A program made the position numbers and the translations under genes. Below, one piece after another: positions 1-7,496 of a DNA stretch of 11,819 nucleotides. How positions within the stretch are numbered: position 1 is the first letter of the stretch; every line of letters begins with the position of its first letter. The DNA is taken from the NCBI GenBank assembly GCA_013329905.1, contig DUJH01000021.1:1-11819 (forward strand), read 5' to 3'. A model generated the notes under the pieces. The model was not told the DNA's origin. It did not search any database and saw only the letters and a program-made list of their open reading frames with translations. The stretch comes from Candidatus Thalassarchaeaceae archaeon. GTDB taxonomy: Archaea; Thermoplasmatota; Poseidoniia; Poseidoniales; Thalassarchaeaceae.

Positions 1-536
1 GATTTACACATCCTCATCTCGTCAATAATCGAAGAAGGATCAGTAATCGACAGTGGCCCCTTTCCGAAGGTATTACGATCGCGGCTCTTTCGCGTAAGAG
101 CTGAATTCACTAATTCATCTAGCCCATCGTGCAATTTCTGAACTAAATGAACTGCTTTAGACTCGGAAAGAGCACCTGTAACAACATCTTCTAGATCATC
201 TAGCGAATGCGCCGAATCAATAGGCCATCCAGCAACGGCACCCTCGACACCTATTCGCCGACCTTCCCAGATTTCTGCGAGTGTGTCCTGAGGTTGGACA
301 AACAAGGAGACATCCCAACCGGAGTCACCGTGTTGAGCCATTAGAATAGCACCAGGGTCAGACCATCCGCAGAGATACAGAACTGAAGAGCTCGCTCGGT
401 ATGGATAGGTGACATCGTTCGAGCGTATAGACATTGGATTGGTCGGAATCAGAACCAAGGAATCCTCTGGAACCTGAGCGAGGAATCGAGACTGCCGTCC
501 ACGATACTCCGCCTCATCGAAGGGTAGCCCTACCAT
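1..536 (-). CDS. pepP: Xaa-Pro aminopeptidase (PepP type), N-terminal part, cut by window edge
   Basis: The 178 visible codons read through to the left edge without a stop. They match the aminopeptidase P N-terminal domain (AMP_N): a YRGRQSRFLAQVP opening, then IRSNDVTYPYR, a YLCGW segment, and LFVQP...EIWEGRRIG. The last residues (IDEMRMCK) correspond to the linker that precedes the pita-bread catalytic domain in this family. That catalytic domain, with its five metal ligands, lies outside the window, so activity cannot be judged. The family is a cytoplasmic M24B metallopeptidase that removes an N-terminal residue next to proline. The ATG at 536 is chosen; a GTG at 545 is an alternative, and an in-frame stop lies 12 codons upstream of the ATG. 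The gene lies 67 bases downstream of the surface-protein gene on the same strand. The family identification is firm; the exact substrate range is not. Confidence 0.85.
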   Translation of the reverse strand, partial: MVGLPFDEAEYRGRQSRFLAQVPEDSLVLIPTNPMSIRSNDVTYPYRASSSVLYLCGWSDPGAILMAQHGDSGWDVSLFVQPQDTLAEIWEGRRIGVEGAVAGWPIDSAHSLDDLEDVVTGALSESKAVHLVQKLHDGLDELVNSALTRKSRDRNTFGKGPLSITDPSSIIDEMRMCK

Positions 537-603
537 ACTGCTCACGCCTGCGCGACAAGTGAGGCGTTCTTAGGACTGTGGGACAGAAAAGGAGAGCAAT
601 TGT

Positions 604-2079
604 TCAGGACTTCCACTTTGGAATACTCTTCTCACTGCCTCCGCGAAGACGTTGAGCAATGGCGTAGGTCAGGAAAAGAGCACTGAAAACCAGTCCGATA
701 AGAGCTACAGGGAATGGCTTGACTTCGTCGGGATGGACCAATTGAACCGATAGCGTTGCTATCTCGCCGTCATCATCGATTACTTCGAGCGTCAGCCAAG
801 CGCGATAGATGCTCTCGTCAGGCCAAACGAAATCCCGATTGCAACCCTCGTATAATGGAGTGCCGTTAAAGAGCCAAATGCAGCGTAGTGTACCTGCATC
901 GTTCTCCGTATCTGTGCTTAAAGTGGCATCGATTAGAGTGTTGGAAGGCGCCTTAAGACGGAATTCTTCTCCATCGGCGACCGCAATCCCATCAATAGAT
1001 AGAGAAGCAGTAGGGACGCGATTGTGAATGTCAAATTCAACCACTCTTGTTGATGAAAGGCCTCCTTGATCATAAACAGTCAGACTAAGCGTGAAATTAC
1101 CACAACTTGTAGCAGATACGCTGTAAGCGGTCAAATCATCACCCATCTGAACATCGACAGGTATAGTTCCAGTGTGAGAGGGACGTCTTAGCGTCCAAAC
1201 ATAGTACATGTCTGTTCGGCCCCAATAAGGATCCTCAGTCATCGAGGCATCAAAGGTGTGCCACTCATTTGTTTCTTCTACAGAATCGATACCGTCTAAT
1301 TTTATGATTGGGGGCGCGTTATTCACACGAATTGAGTAATGTACCAAAGCGCCGTCAGAAAAAGCTTGCTCAAGAGAACAAGCCATCAATTCTACATCGA
1401 GCCAACCATCAAGTTTTGATGATATATCCCAATCAATTTCGAAATTACCACCAGAGAGTATCGTTACCTGTTGTGCCGTCGATGAACCAGCACAAGCAAA
1501 GACATCAGGGGTATGAGACGCTGTAATGAGACCCTGAGCGAGAGAGCTCTGAATTCCAAGCGTCATCTCGTCATCGAGGTAAGTTCCAATCCATCCGCTG
1601 ATACTTAGCGATCCATCGACTAGCATCCCGGCTTGATTTTCTGCAACTAGGAAGCCGAGAAGATGTGTAGTATTCTCATCGGCCATGAATACGACGCGTG
1701 TTTCTACCTTCTCGGTGCCCGAAGCATCCTTCGAATGCAAACTGACGTAGCAAGCGCATTCGCCAGTGGCATCGAACGAGAGATCGAATGACCAAGCCCA
1801 CTGTGGCCGACTGCTGGTGGAATCAATTTCATCAAAAGATGATTTGAGATCGCCGCCATCGAATGTTGATCCATTCTTAGCGACTCGCCAAAAAAACTCG
1901 GAAGGCTCAACCTCATCTTCGAGCACCCCTGTGAAAGTGATAGTGTCCATGGTGCTGGCACCATTCTCCACATCGATGCTAATGAGAGTTGGATCATCTG
2001 TGGAGTCCGCATGAGCGCTGTTAGAAGACGCCAACAACACTGCAAAACACAGCAATGATAGTACACTCAGGCGCCTCAT
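604..2079 (-). CDS. secreted, membrane-anchored protein with Ig/PKD-like domains
   Basis: A 491-residue predicted surface protein of unknown function. Residues 1-24 form a Sec-type signal peptide (basic MRR, hydrophobic core, likely cleavage after AHA). Residues about 30-250 look like two beta-sandwich Ig-like modules. Residues about 254-352 and 354-448 look like two PKD-like repeats, each opening with N-x-x-P (NNAPP, NRVPT) and closing with a DxGG or DDDGE turn before the final strands. Residues 456-475 are a single transmembrane helix followed by a basic tail (RLRGGSEKSIPKWKS), so the body faces outside and the tail lies in the cytoplasm. Cysteines at 108, 110, 196, 234, 326, 400 and 413 could form disulfides. 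No catalytic motif was seen. The start ATG follows the kinase gene by 52 bases and lacks a good Shine-Dalgarno. A role in adhesion or substrate binding at the cell surface is only a guess. Confidence 0.8.
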   Translation of the reverse strand: MRRLSVLSLLCFAVLLASSNSAHADSTDDPTLISIDVENGASTMDTITFTGVLEDEVEPSEFFWRVAKNGSTFDGGDLKSSFDEIDSTSSRPQWAWSFDLSFDATGECACYVSLHSKDASGTEKVETRVVFMADENTTHLLGFLVAENQAGMLVDGSLSISGWIGTYLDDEMTLGIQSSLAQGLITASHTPDVFACAGSSTAQQVTILSGGNFEIDWDISSKLDGWLDVELMACSLEQAFSDGALVHYSIRVNNAPPIIKLDGIDSVEETNEWHTFDASMTEDPYWGRTDMYYVWTLRRPSHTGTIPVDVQMGDDLTAYSVSATSCGNFTLSLTVYDQGGLSSTRVVEFDIHNRVPTASLSIDGIAVADGEEFRLKAPSNTLIDATLSTDTENDAGTLRCIWLFNGTPLYEGCNRDFVWPDESIYRAWLTLEVIDDDGEIATLSVQLVHPDEVKPFPVALIGLVFSALFLTYAIAQRLRGGSEKSIPKWKS

Positions 2080-2097
2080 CGAACCCTTGGATTCGAT
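2078..2097 (-). promoter_or_regulatory. stem-loop overlapping the start codon of the surface-protein gene
   Basis: Read on the minus strand, ATCGAATC pairs with GGTTCGAT (eight pairs, one of them G-T) across a CAAG loop. The last two bases of the stem are the A and T of the start ATG at 2079. If the transcript includes it, the start codon would be partly hidden and the AAGGG stretch would sit in the loop and upper stem. Whether it acts on translation or simply ends the kinase transcript cannot be decided from sequence. Confidence 0.3.
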
Positions 2098-2131
2098 TAC
2101 GTGTCTTGAACCTCATGGCGATTCGTTCGCA

Positions 2132-3184
2132 TCACCTTTCAGAGATATGCAATTGCCATGATAACTCATCCAGCCAAGTTCCGAGAGTTTCGCGGTCAAC
2201 GAATTCATGGCTCGCTTCGGCGGTAAGAATGCAATCACAAGCAGCAGCCGCCAATAATCCAGCATCCTCCATCGACAGCCCATTGCCAAGAGCAACTGCA
2301 AGGGCTGTCGCAGCCGCATCATGCAGGCCAATCTGTTGTTTCGGCGTTGAGGCTACACAATCGAAGTGCAAAGTATCACCTTTGGATTGGTAAAGAGTGA
2401 CTCCATGAACACCTCCGAGCACCACTAAGGCTTCCCAATCGTAGGTTGAGATCAACTCGTCTGCCGCACTTTGTGAATCCTCACTCTCGAGGCGTCGGCG
2501 CATCAATTCCATCCCTCGCATTTCAACAAGAACAACGGTGGCCCCCCTACTGCGCTCCAAGCCAGTTAGTTTTGGATCGACAATCACCGGAATTCCTTGT
2601 TCGGTCGCAGCAGAAATCAGGGAAGAAGCCCCTGCGACCGTGACTGCGCCCTTGTCATAATCTGAAATTACTAGAGCACAGCTATCGGCCAATCCAGTCA
2701 TCGCATTACCTGCCAATTTGGCCGACATTGAATCGTCCATCGCTTCTAACGGACCACGATCTGCCTGCAATAGGATTTGACTTTCATCCAAAAGGCTCTC
2801 CCGACTGCCGAAGAAGCGAATTTTGACGAGCGTGTGCAAGCCCGCCACACGCTCGATTCCAGCCGTTGAAATGCCATCATTAGCTAACATCTCGATAATT
2901 GAACTCCCCTCGCGATCATCACCCACGAAGGTATGGAATCCGACATCTAATCCAATCGAATTTAATCCTCGCGCGATGTGGGCAGCAGCCCCCGGGCTTT
3001 CATCTGTCTGGAATATCTTGAGAACGGGAACCGGAGCGATTGAATTGAGGTTATTTGCGTAGCCGTGGTGGTAACGATCGAGCATCACATCTCCTAGAAG
3101 TGTCACTCGAGAGCCTGCCATCGCGTCAAGAGAAGCGCGTAATCGAAGCAGTGAATCAGTCCGCGAGACCTCGTCTTCGCCCAT
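2132..3184 (-). CDS. PfkB-family sugar kinase, HldE/RfaE heptose-kinase-like, with altered motifs
   Basis: A 350-residue cytoplasmic protein that aligns by eye along the kinase domain of HldE/RfaE (D-glycero-D-manno-heptose 7-phosphate kinase). It has VTLLGDVMLDRY (27-38), SIAPVPVLK (48-56), VGDD (87-90), VISDYDKGA (172-180), VIVDPK (200-205) and a C-terminal LALALG-like helix. Key motifs differ: the usual PGGAANVA sugar-binding segment reads PGAAAHIA (64-71), and the GAGD anion-hole/base motif reads GLHD (286-289), keeping only the glycine and the aspartate. There is no cytidylyltransferase domain. The start is taken at the ATG at 3184, with GAGGAG (3198-3193) eight bases upstream. An ATG at 3190 is possible; an upstream TTG at 3262 is unlikely. 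It is divergent from endA and followed by the surface-protein gene. Changed substrate or lost activity are both possible, so no specific name is given. Confidence 0.8.
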   Translation of the reverse strand: MGEDEVSRTDSLLRLRASLDAMAGSRVTLLGDVMLDRYHHGYANNLNSIAPVPVLKIFQTDESPGAAAHIARGLNSIGLDVGFHTFVGDDREGSSIIEMLANDGISTAGIERVAGLHTLVKIRFFGSRESLLDESQILLQADRGPLEAMDDSMSAKLAGNAMTGLADSCALVISDYDKGAVTVAGASSLISAATEQGIPVIVDPKLTGLERSRGATVVLVEMRGMELMRRRLESEDSQSAADELISTYDWEALVVLGGVHGVTLYQSKGDTLHFDCVASTPKQQIGLHDAAATALAVALGNGLSMEDAGLLAAAACDCILTAEASHEFVDRETLGTWLDELSWQLHISER

Positions 3185-3192
3185 TGCCATGA

Positions 3193-3210
3193 CTCCTCGT
3201 GAGAGAGGAG
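3193..3210 (-). promoter_or_regulatory. Shine-Dalgarno of the PfkB-like gene inside a small stem-loop
   Basis: On the minus strand CTCCTC (3210-3205) can pair perfectly with GAGGAG (3198-3193) over a six-base loop. GAGGAG is the only good ribosome binding site for the kinase start at 3184. Pairing would mask it, provided transcription starts upstream of 3210. The 102-base divergent gap between this gene and endA shows no convincing TATA box in either direction. Confidence 0.3.
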
Positions 3211-3286
3211 ATGAATGAGTTTTGGGGGACGCACACTCTCCTAGCCCGACCGACGCACTCAAGCGAAACGGGCTCCTCGAACGGAC

Positions 3287-4285
3287 ATGCCCTCCACCTC
3301 GTCACCCTGGTCCTACAGTGGTGCGGCTGCCAATAGGTTGTGGCATAAGTCAGCGATTGGGCGGCCCGCAGAAGGTGGTTCTCTATTGCTCTCGCCGGCT
3401 GAGACACTCTTCGTTCACCATCATAGAAATGTGGAGTTACCTTCGGATGGTTGGTTAGAGATTGCTCTGAATACTGATAGCTTTTTGATGCAAAAATACG
3501 CTGTTTTGGAAGCTTTGCGTGTGCCAGGAAATAAAGTGGTTTTGGCTGCGAATTTGGAGGCAGTAGAGCAGACGGCACAAGCCGAGAGTTGGGCTGCTCG
3601 TTGGGCTTCTGATTCTCATCCTAGGGATTCTTCGCCGATAGCGGAGGTAAGGTGGTTCCAAGACTCAGATTCCTTGGATTCGGATGGACTGTTTGAGTGG
3701 GCTGAGCGTGTTGTAAGTAACGGACGCGTTGCTGAAGTACTCGTCGTCGATTCGGAGTTGAGTGTTGTTACTTACCGAGTGTCTTCTGCTAATCCACTAG
3801 GAGAATTAGATTCAACTGATGTTTTTGCTGCTATAGGTGCAACTTCTGGAGGAGTTGCCTCTGCAGGAGGGCGCTTGTATTCTAATGAATCATGGAACAT
3901 AAAACAACTTGGCGTCCCAACCGAGGCAGGGGTGCATGTCGATGGAATAACTTGTGAAATTATCGATGGTCTCGAACCGCTTTCGGAGGGAGCACAGATT
4001 CTGATTGATTTACTTGGCAGAGGGCTTGTTATGCGCCCCGGATTCAAGTATGGTACTCGCTGGCGCTGTTACGATAAGCCGCTTGGAGAAGATCACGCAC
4101 CATACCTCGTGGTCCTTCCTTCCGAGGCCCCTCACGATTGGGGCGGTGCTTGTTTGGCATCGAGATTGGCGGCCGGAGTGAACAAGATCTGGTTACATCC
4201 TGTTCAATATGGCGAAAACTGGTGTTATCTTGCGGTCACACGCCCGCCTGCGGATTCGCGCTGGTCGAATCCTAATCGGCGCTAA
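3287..4285 (+). CDS. endA: tRNA-splicing endonuclease (tRNA-intron lyase), fused homodimer type
   Basis: This 332-residue enzyme cuts the bulge-helix-bulge at intron borders of archaeal pre-tRNA. The C-terminal catalytic domain is clear: LIDLLGRGLVMRPGFKYG (239-256) leads into the triad Tyr262 (RCYD), His270 (EDHAPYLV) and Lys300 (VNKIWLHP), with the His-to-Lys distance of about 30 usual for the family. The N-terminal half (about 17-165) looks like a degenerate second copy, with GGSLLLSPAETLF (30-42) and FLMQKYAVLEALR (66-78) but no triad. Together with the length this indicates the tandem-repeat alpha2 form rather than the roughly 180-residue homotetramer. The ATG at 3287 keeps the expected N-terminal segment. 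It is the only plus-strand gene here; its 3' end overlaps the convergent M6 protease gene by 14 bases. The presence of this enzyme supports archaeal origin. Confidence 0.88.
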   Translation: MPSTSSPWSYSGAAANRLWHKSAIGRPAEGGSLLLSPAETLFVHHHRNVELPSDGWLEIALNTDSFLMQKYAVLEALRVPGNKVVLAANLEAVEQTAQAESWAARWASDSHPRDSSPIAEVRWFQDSDSLDSDGLFEWAERVVSNGRVAEVLVVDSELSVVTYRVSSANPLGELDSTDVFAAIGATSGGVASAGGRLYSNESWNIKQLGVPTEAGVHVDGITCEIIDGLEPLSEGAQILIDLLGRGLVMRPGFKYGTRWRCYDKPLGEDHAPYLVVLPSEAPHDWGGACLASRLAAGVNKIWLHPVQYGENWCYLAVTRPPADSRWSNPNRR

Positions 4286-6305
4286 AGTCTGGTTCGATCG
4301 GGTCAGACTCAGAGAACGTTTGTGGTGGAGAGGGAGCAGAAGTAGGAGCACGTGTGTTTCCACCAGTTACAACCGATATCGCAAGGAGCAACATGATCAT
4401 CATAATCGCATTACTTGGCTGAACTAACCAAGTTAGAGGACTGGCACCATTGAATGAGGATTGAGCAGTCAAAGTCACTGCAACACGCTGTTCAAGACCA
4501 AAAGTATCGACGAAAACCAACTCACCCTCAGCGACCATTCCTGGAGTCAAAAGGCCTGCAGGTTCGATGTCGAGTTCGATTATTGGACAGGCATCGAACT
4601 CGCCTTGATTATGGACGGAAGCGATTCGGGAAAGTGCACCTTCAATCGCTATCGAATATGTCCGAGATGCGCTTCCGGAACACGAGGTTATGAGTGAAAT
4701 TCGTGATGCTTCGTCCCACGCAATGATCTCAGAGAGATGTTCGCTTTCGATTCTGTGTCCTACAGAATACCAATCGAGGTCAATTTCCAATTGTCTTTCA
4801 CCTTCGCAACCGGCTGTGCCTCGCAAATAACCCGCTGGCCCTACTATCTCACTGGCGGGCAGTAACTCGAAAGTGGAAATTCCTTCAGGTACCTCCACAA
4901 TCCTTGGGCCACCTTCGGCTGAGGAAGCTGAAGAGTGGATATCAACCAGTAAATTACAGGCTTGGTCGGCGCTGATGCTAGCAAAGATTGCTTCTGCGCC
5001 GAGAACCTCTAGTGGACCTCTCGGTGGTAAAATGTCCACCGATGAGGATTGATTTGGGAAATCAAAGGAAATTATCGCTTGGCTGGATGTAAGTGAGTCG
5101 ATGTTTGCTGTCCACGGTACGAGGCGCCCGCGACTGTCACGGATTTGCATTCCTGTCGCACCTAATTGTTCGCCTTCGGTGAAGACATCTTCTGCTGACC
5201 CAGTGTCTCTTCCTCTCTCTAGGGCAGCATCTCCATCTGCCTCAATTATCCGTAACCATGCCGAATCGGGATCTGTATTGACGAGGTTTTCATCCTCGTC
5301 TCCGTTATTGCGGTCTTGTTGTTCGACGAGGACCCCGTGACCAGGGAGGGCTGAGTCAAAGCCGGCGTCCGAGCGCAGAGTAAAGCGAATCCACTCGTTA
5401 GGACCTATCTCAACCTCTATCGATGAACCACCTTCGCTGATACCTGAAATCGAATGAGTTGAATCAATATCGGGTTGGACGGTAATGCTTCTGTCGACTC
5501 CGATTAAGTCTAGAGTAGATGAGGAAGGCATCGATGGAGTGGCACCATTTCCGTTCCAATTGCCACTCGCCATCAAGCCCCAATCTCCGATGCCATTCCA
5601 ACTGCTAGTCGGCAATTCGCTGTGAACATCGTAGAGGTCGAGAGCACCCATCTGATGGAGCATCTCATGGACGATTGTTCCGAGACCTGAGTGGACTGAG
5701 GCGACTGTGAAGTGTTCAATGGACCAGTCGCCGAGAACTAATGGGTCCTGCATTCCAGTGAAGTGACTCCAGAGTGAATTGGCCCCACCTCCTTTTTCCT
5801 GTGGTTCTGAGGAATGCAAGATGAGAATTCGATCTACTACGCCGTCATTGTTCAGATCCCAACGACTCAAATCTTGGTCGACAAGAATGTCGGTGGCTAC
5901 TTCTCGAAGAAGTGTCTCCGCTCCATTTCCATCGGCTCCGTGGTCACGTTCGCCGTCGACATCCTCGCCCCACTGCTTGACACCTTGAGGGGCTTCCCAG
6001 ACCTCGTCGAATAGAGTCGCTGAGAGGGCGGATGAACCTGCTGTCATCTCCTCGATATATTCCTCGGCTGATCCAACTCCCATCAGCAGACTTCTGGCTC
6101 GACTTTCTGAATAGGCACTATTTGGAAATTCAACTTGCAGAACGAGCCATTCTTCGTTGGCTTGGATACCAAGTAGCGACAAGGGTTCAGTTTGTTCCCT
6201 AGGTACTTGTTTGGAGGCCCAATCATCTACGAGATCACCATTCATATGAACGAAGAGAGCGCTGACGAGAAGCATGGTCGCAATGACCGCTCTGTGCACT
6301 CTCAT
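4272..6305 (-). CDS. secreted M6-family zinc metalloprotease with C-terminal membrane anchor
   Basis: A 677-residue protease of the immune-inhibitor-A-like family M6. Residues 1-22 form a signal peptide with one basic N-terminal stretch. The catalytic region (about 50-270) holds WDLNNDGVVDRILILH (149-164), typical of M6 and possibly calcium-binding, then the zinc site HEMLHQMGALD with His213, catalytic Glu214, His217 and Asp223, and a Met-turn at Met245 (WGLMASGNW). Residues about 275-625 look like beta-rich domains. A hydrophobic helix at about 631-649 is followed by a short Pro/Ser-rich acidic tail. The predicted place is the outer face of the membrane, where it would degrade extracellular protein. 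The start ATG has no clear Shine-Dalgarno; a strong palindrome lies 17 bases upstream. No twin-arginine motif is present in the signal. Length and motif order match the family, and the zinc ligands are intact. Confidence 0.9.
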   Translation of the reverse strand: MRVHRAVIATMLLVSALFVHMNGDLVDDWASKQVPREQTEPLSLLGIQANEEWLVLQVEFPNSAYSESRARSLLMGVGSAEEYIEEMTAGSSALSATLFDEVWEAPQGVKQWGEDVDGERDHGADGNGAETLLREVATDILVDQDLSRWDLNNDGVVDRILILHSSEPQEKGGGANSLWSHFTGMQDPLVLGDWSIEHFTVASVHSGLGTIVHEMLHQMGALDLYDVHSELPTSSWNGIGDWGLMASGNWNGNGATPSMPSSSTLDLIGVDRSITVQPDIDSTHSISGISEGGSSIEVEIGPNEWIRFTLRSDAGFDSALPGHGVLVEQQDRNNGDEDENLVNTDPDSAWLRIIEADGDAALERGRDTGSAEDVFTEGEQLGATGMQIRDSRGRLVPWTANIDSLTSSQAIISFDFPNQSSSVDILPPRGPLEVLGAEAIFASISADQACNLLVDIHSSASSAEGGPRIVEVPEGISTFELLPASEIVGPAGYLRGTAGCEGERQLEIDLDWYSVGHRIESEHLSEIIAWDEASRISLITSCSGSASRTYSIAIEGALSRIASVHNQGEFDACPIIELDIEPAGLLTPGMVAEGELVFVDTFGLEQRVAVTLTAQSSFNGASPLTWLVQPSNAIMMIMLLLAISVVTGGNTRAPTSAPSPPQTFSESDPIEPDFSAD

Positions 6306-6322
6306 GCTATTGACGCATCATT

Positions 6323-6343
6323 CCGTTCCCTTGAAGGGAACGG
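6323..6343 (-). terminator. perfect palindrome between tatC and the M6 protease gene
   Basis: Arms CCGTTCCCTT and AAGGGAACGG are exact reverse complements around a single central G. As RNA this gives an 8-pair stem with a 5-base loop. It begins 33 bases after the tatC stop and ends 17 bases before the protease start. No T-run follows on the minus strand, so a classical terminator is uncertain; an operator dyad or a leader hairpin for the protease gene is equally possible. Confidence 0.45.
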
Positions 6344-6376
6344 GTTGACGAACGCAGATGCTCTTAATTCGTGATG

Positions 6377-7495
6377 TCATTCTTCGCCTACCGGTGAAAA
6401 CCGCGAAGAAAGGAATTGGAGAGATTGTTTTCTCCAGGCGGGATCATTTGAACGCTCATCGTCGAGCCAACTCAACCCATCCAATTGAGTGCCTGATGCG
6501 GTTAAATTCGCCTTCAAAAATACGGGGACTGGGGCTGAATCGCAACCGGTTATCGTCAGGTGGGTGATGCCACTGCTTCGTACCAACTCGAATACGGCTT
6601 GTTGCTCGTCTTCTTCGAGGCAAAGGGCGGTTGCGTTCAAGATGGGAATTGAATCTGTCGTCGTCCATGCAGTTTCCACACCAGGGCAGGCACCTTCGCA
6701 AGAGCAAGCGAGAATAGCAGGGCGTTGTGGAATACCTTGAGAGTCAACCATGGACATTACCCTTGGTCTACGGGGACCAAGTGGGCCAGAGGGGGTGGTT
6801 CTCGATATCGATTCAGCGAGGAATATCACCAGAATCGCAGTCATCACGCGGACTCCTTCGAAAACCTCTGGGAGAGTAAGAATCAGAGTTCCGCCACAGA
6901 TTGCGAGGGCTCGATTCCTGAATCTGCTCCGGCCGTCCTCGACCAAACCAAAAAGCCGTGAAAGGGAGAGAAACAGCGTAGTCATGAATGCCAGTATCAA
7001 AATCCAAGACAGACCACTCGCGAGGGCGAATATTTCGGCGGCATCAAAATGAGCAGAGACTCCTGCTATCGAATCAAGTTGAACTCCCGTCTCGATGTAT
7101 TGTGGAATCATGTTGAACCAAACTGCGTGAAGAATCAGTGGTAGGGAAATTGCGCTGATAATGAGGAATGAATCAAGCCATCTTCGCTCCGTCGGGAGGA
7201 GCCCCGGGCGCGCAAAGAGCCGAAGATCGAGAGATGCGATCGGTAAGGTGACCACGGCTGCGATGATGAAAATCGCAGTGAATCGCATCTCAACCCAATC
7301 GTGAGGGCCGTAGATCGATAGGGCGCCGCCTGGAGATTGAGAAAGCGCCCAATCGTGAAGGATTCCATCAACCCAAAATAATGCAAGAGCCGCGGAAGCA
7401 AGGAAGAGGAGTGCCGCTCTACGGATTACTGAATGAAGTGCATCAAGGTGCTCACCGACCGGAGCAAGCCGGTCGGTAGCCGGGGTCGTCACCAT
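6377..7495 (-). CDS. tatC: divergent TatC translocase subunit with extra C-terminal HdrA-like cysteine domain
   Basis: A 372-residue protein; TatC proteins are usually about 250. Residues 1-232 follow TatC: GEHLDALHSVIRR (14-26) for the HLxELRxR start, a first helix at 27-43, the loop and helix ending at ARPGLLPTERR (95-105) for the family's APGLYPxERR, then helices at about 110-132, 152-182 and 198-230, with LPEVF for TPPDVF. A conserved glutamate of helix 4 seems to be missing. After a basic, proline-rich linker (233-258) comes a soluble domain with CSCEGAC (Cys264, 266, 270), LC292 and GC318, in the order and context of the N-terminal domain of heterodisulfide reductase subunit HdrA. TatC topology would put this domain in the cytoplasm. 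The start ATG follows the preceding stop by one base (TGAGATG), so translation is probably coupled. The TatC call is fairly sure; the HdrA-like call is weaker. Confidence 0.72.
   Translation of the reverse strand: MVTTPATDRLAPVGEHLDALHSVIRRAALLFLASAALALFWVDGILHDWALSQSPGGALSIYGPHDWVEMRFTAIFIIAAVVTLPIASLDLRLFARPGLLPTERRWLDSFLIISAISLPLILHAVWFNMIPQYIETGVQLDSIAGVSAHFDAAEIFALASGLSWILILAFMTTLFLSLSRLFGLVEDGRSRFRNRALAICGGTLILTLPEVFEGVRVMTAILVIFLAESISRTTPSGPLGPRRPRVMSMVDSQGIPQRPAILACSCEGACPGVETAWTTTDSIPILNATALCLEEDEQQAVFELVRSSGITHLTITGCDSAPVPVFLKANLTASGTQLDGLSWLDDERSNDPAWRKQSLQFLSSRFSPVGEE
7454..7477 (-). promoter_or_regulatory. GC-rich hairpin inside the first codons of tatC
   Basis: Arms ACCGACCGG and CCGGTCGGT are exact reverse complements, nine pairs, with a six-base loop. 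The hairpin covers bases 19-42 of the tatC coding sequence. A stem this strong just after a start codon could slow initiation, and it sits behind a coupled start. It may also be a by-product of codon choice, since the sequence codes for TDRLAPVG. Confidence 0.3.
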
Positions 7496-7496
7496 C

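Noticed and set aside
544..567. Inverted repeat ACGCCT/AGGCGT upstream of pepP.
   Set aside because: Six pairs across a 12-base loop is weak and expected by chance often enough.
1704..2066. A 120-codon minus-strand open frame inside the surface-protein gene.
   Set aside because: It is another frame of a gene with clear signal peptide and domain pattern, and its product has no recognisable features.
2078..2097. Resemblance to the T-arm of a tRNA (TTCGA and GGATTCGA strings).
   Set aside because: No acceptor stem, D-arm or anticodon arm can be formed around it, and the gap is only 52 bases.
3185..3262. A longer kinase starting at TTG 3262, 26 residues upstream.
   Set aside because: The extra residues match nothing in the family and the start is a rare codon without a ribosome binding site, whereas ATG 3184 has GAGGAG at good spacing.
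3156..3578. A 140-codon minus-strand open frame over the start of endA and the divergent gap.
   Set aside because: It runs opposite the coding strand of endA and overlaps the start of the kinase gene; no domain or ribosome binding site supports it.
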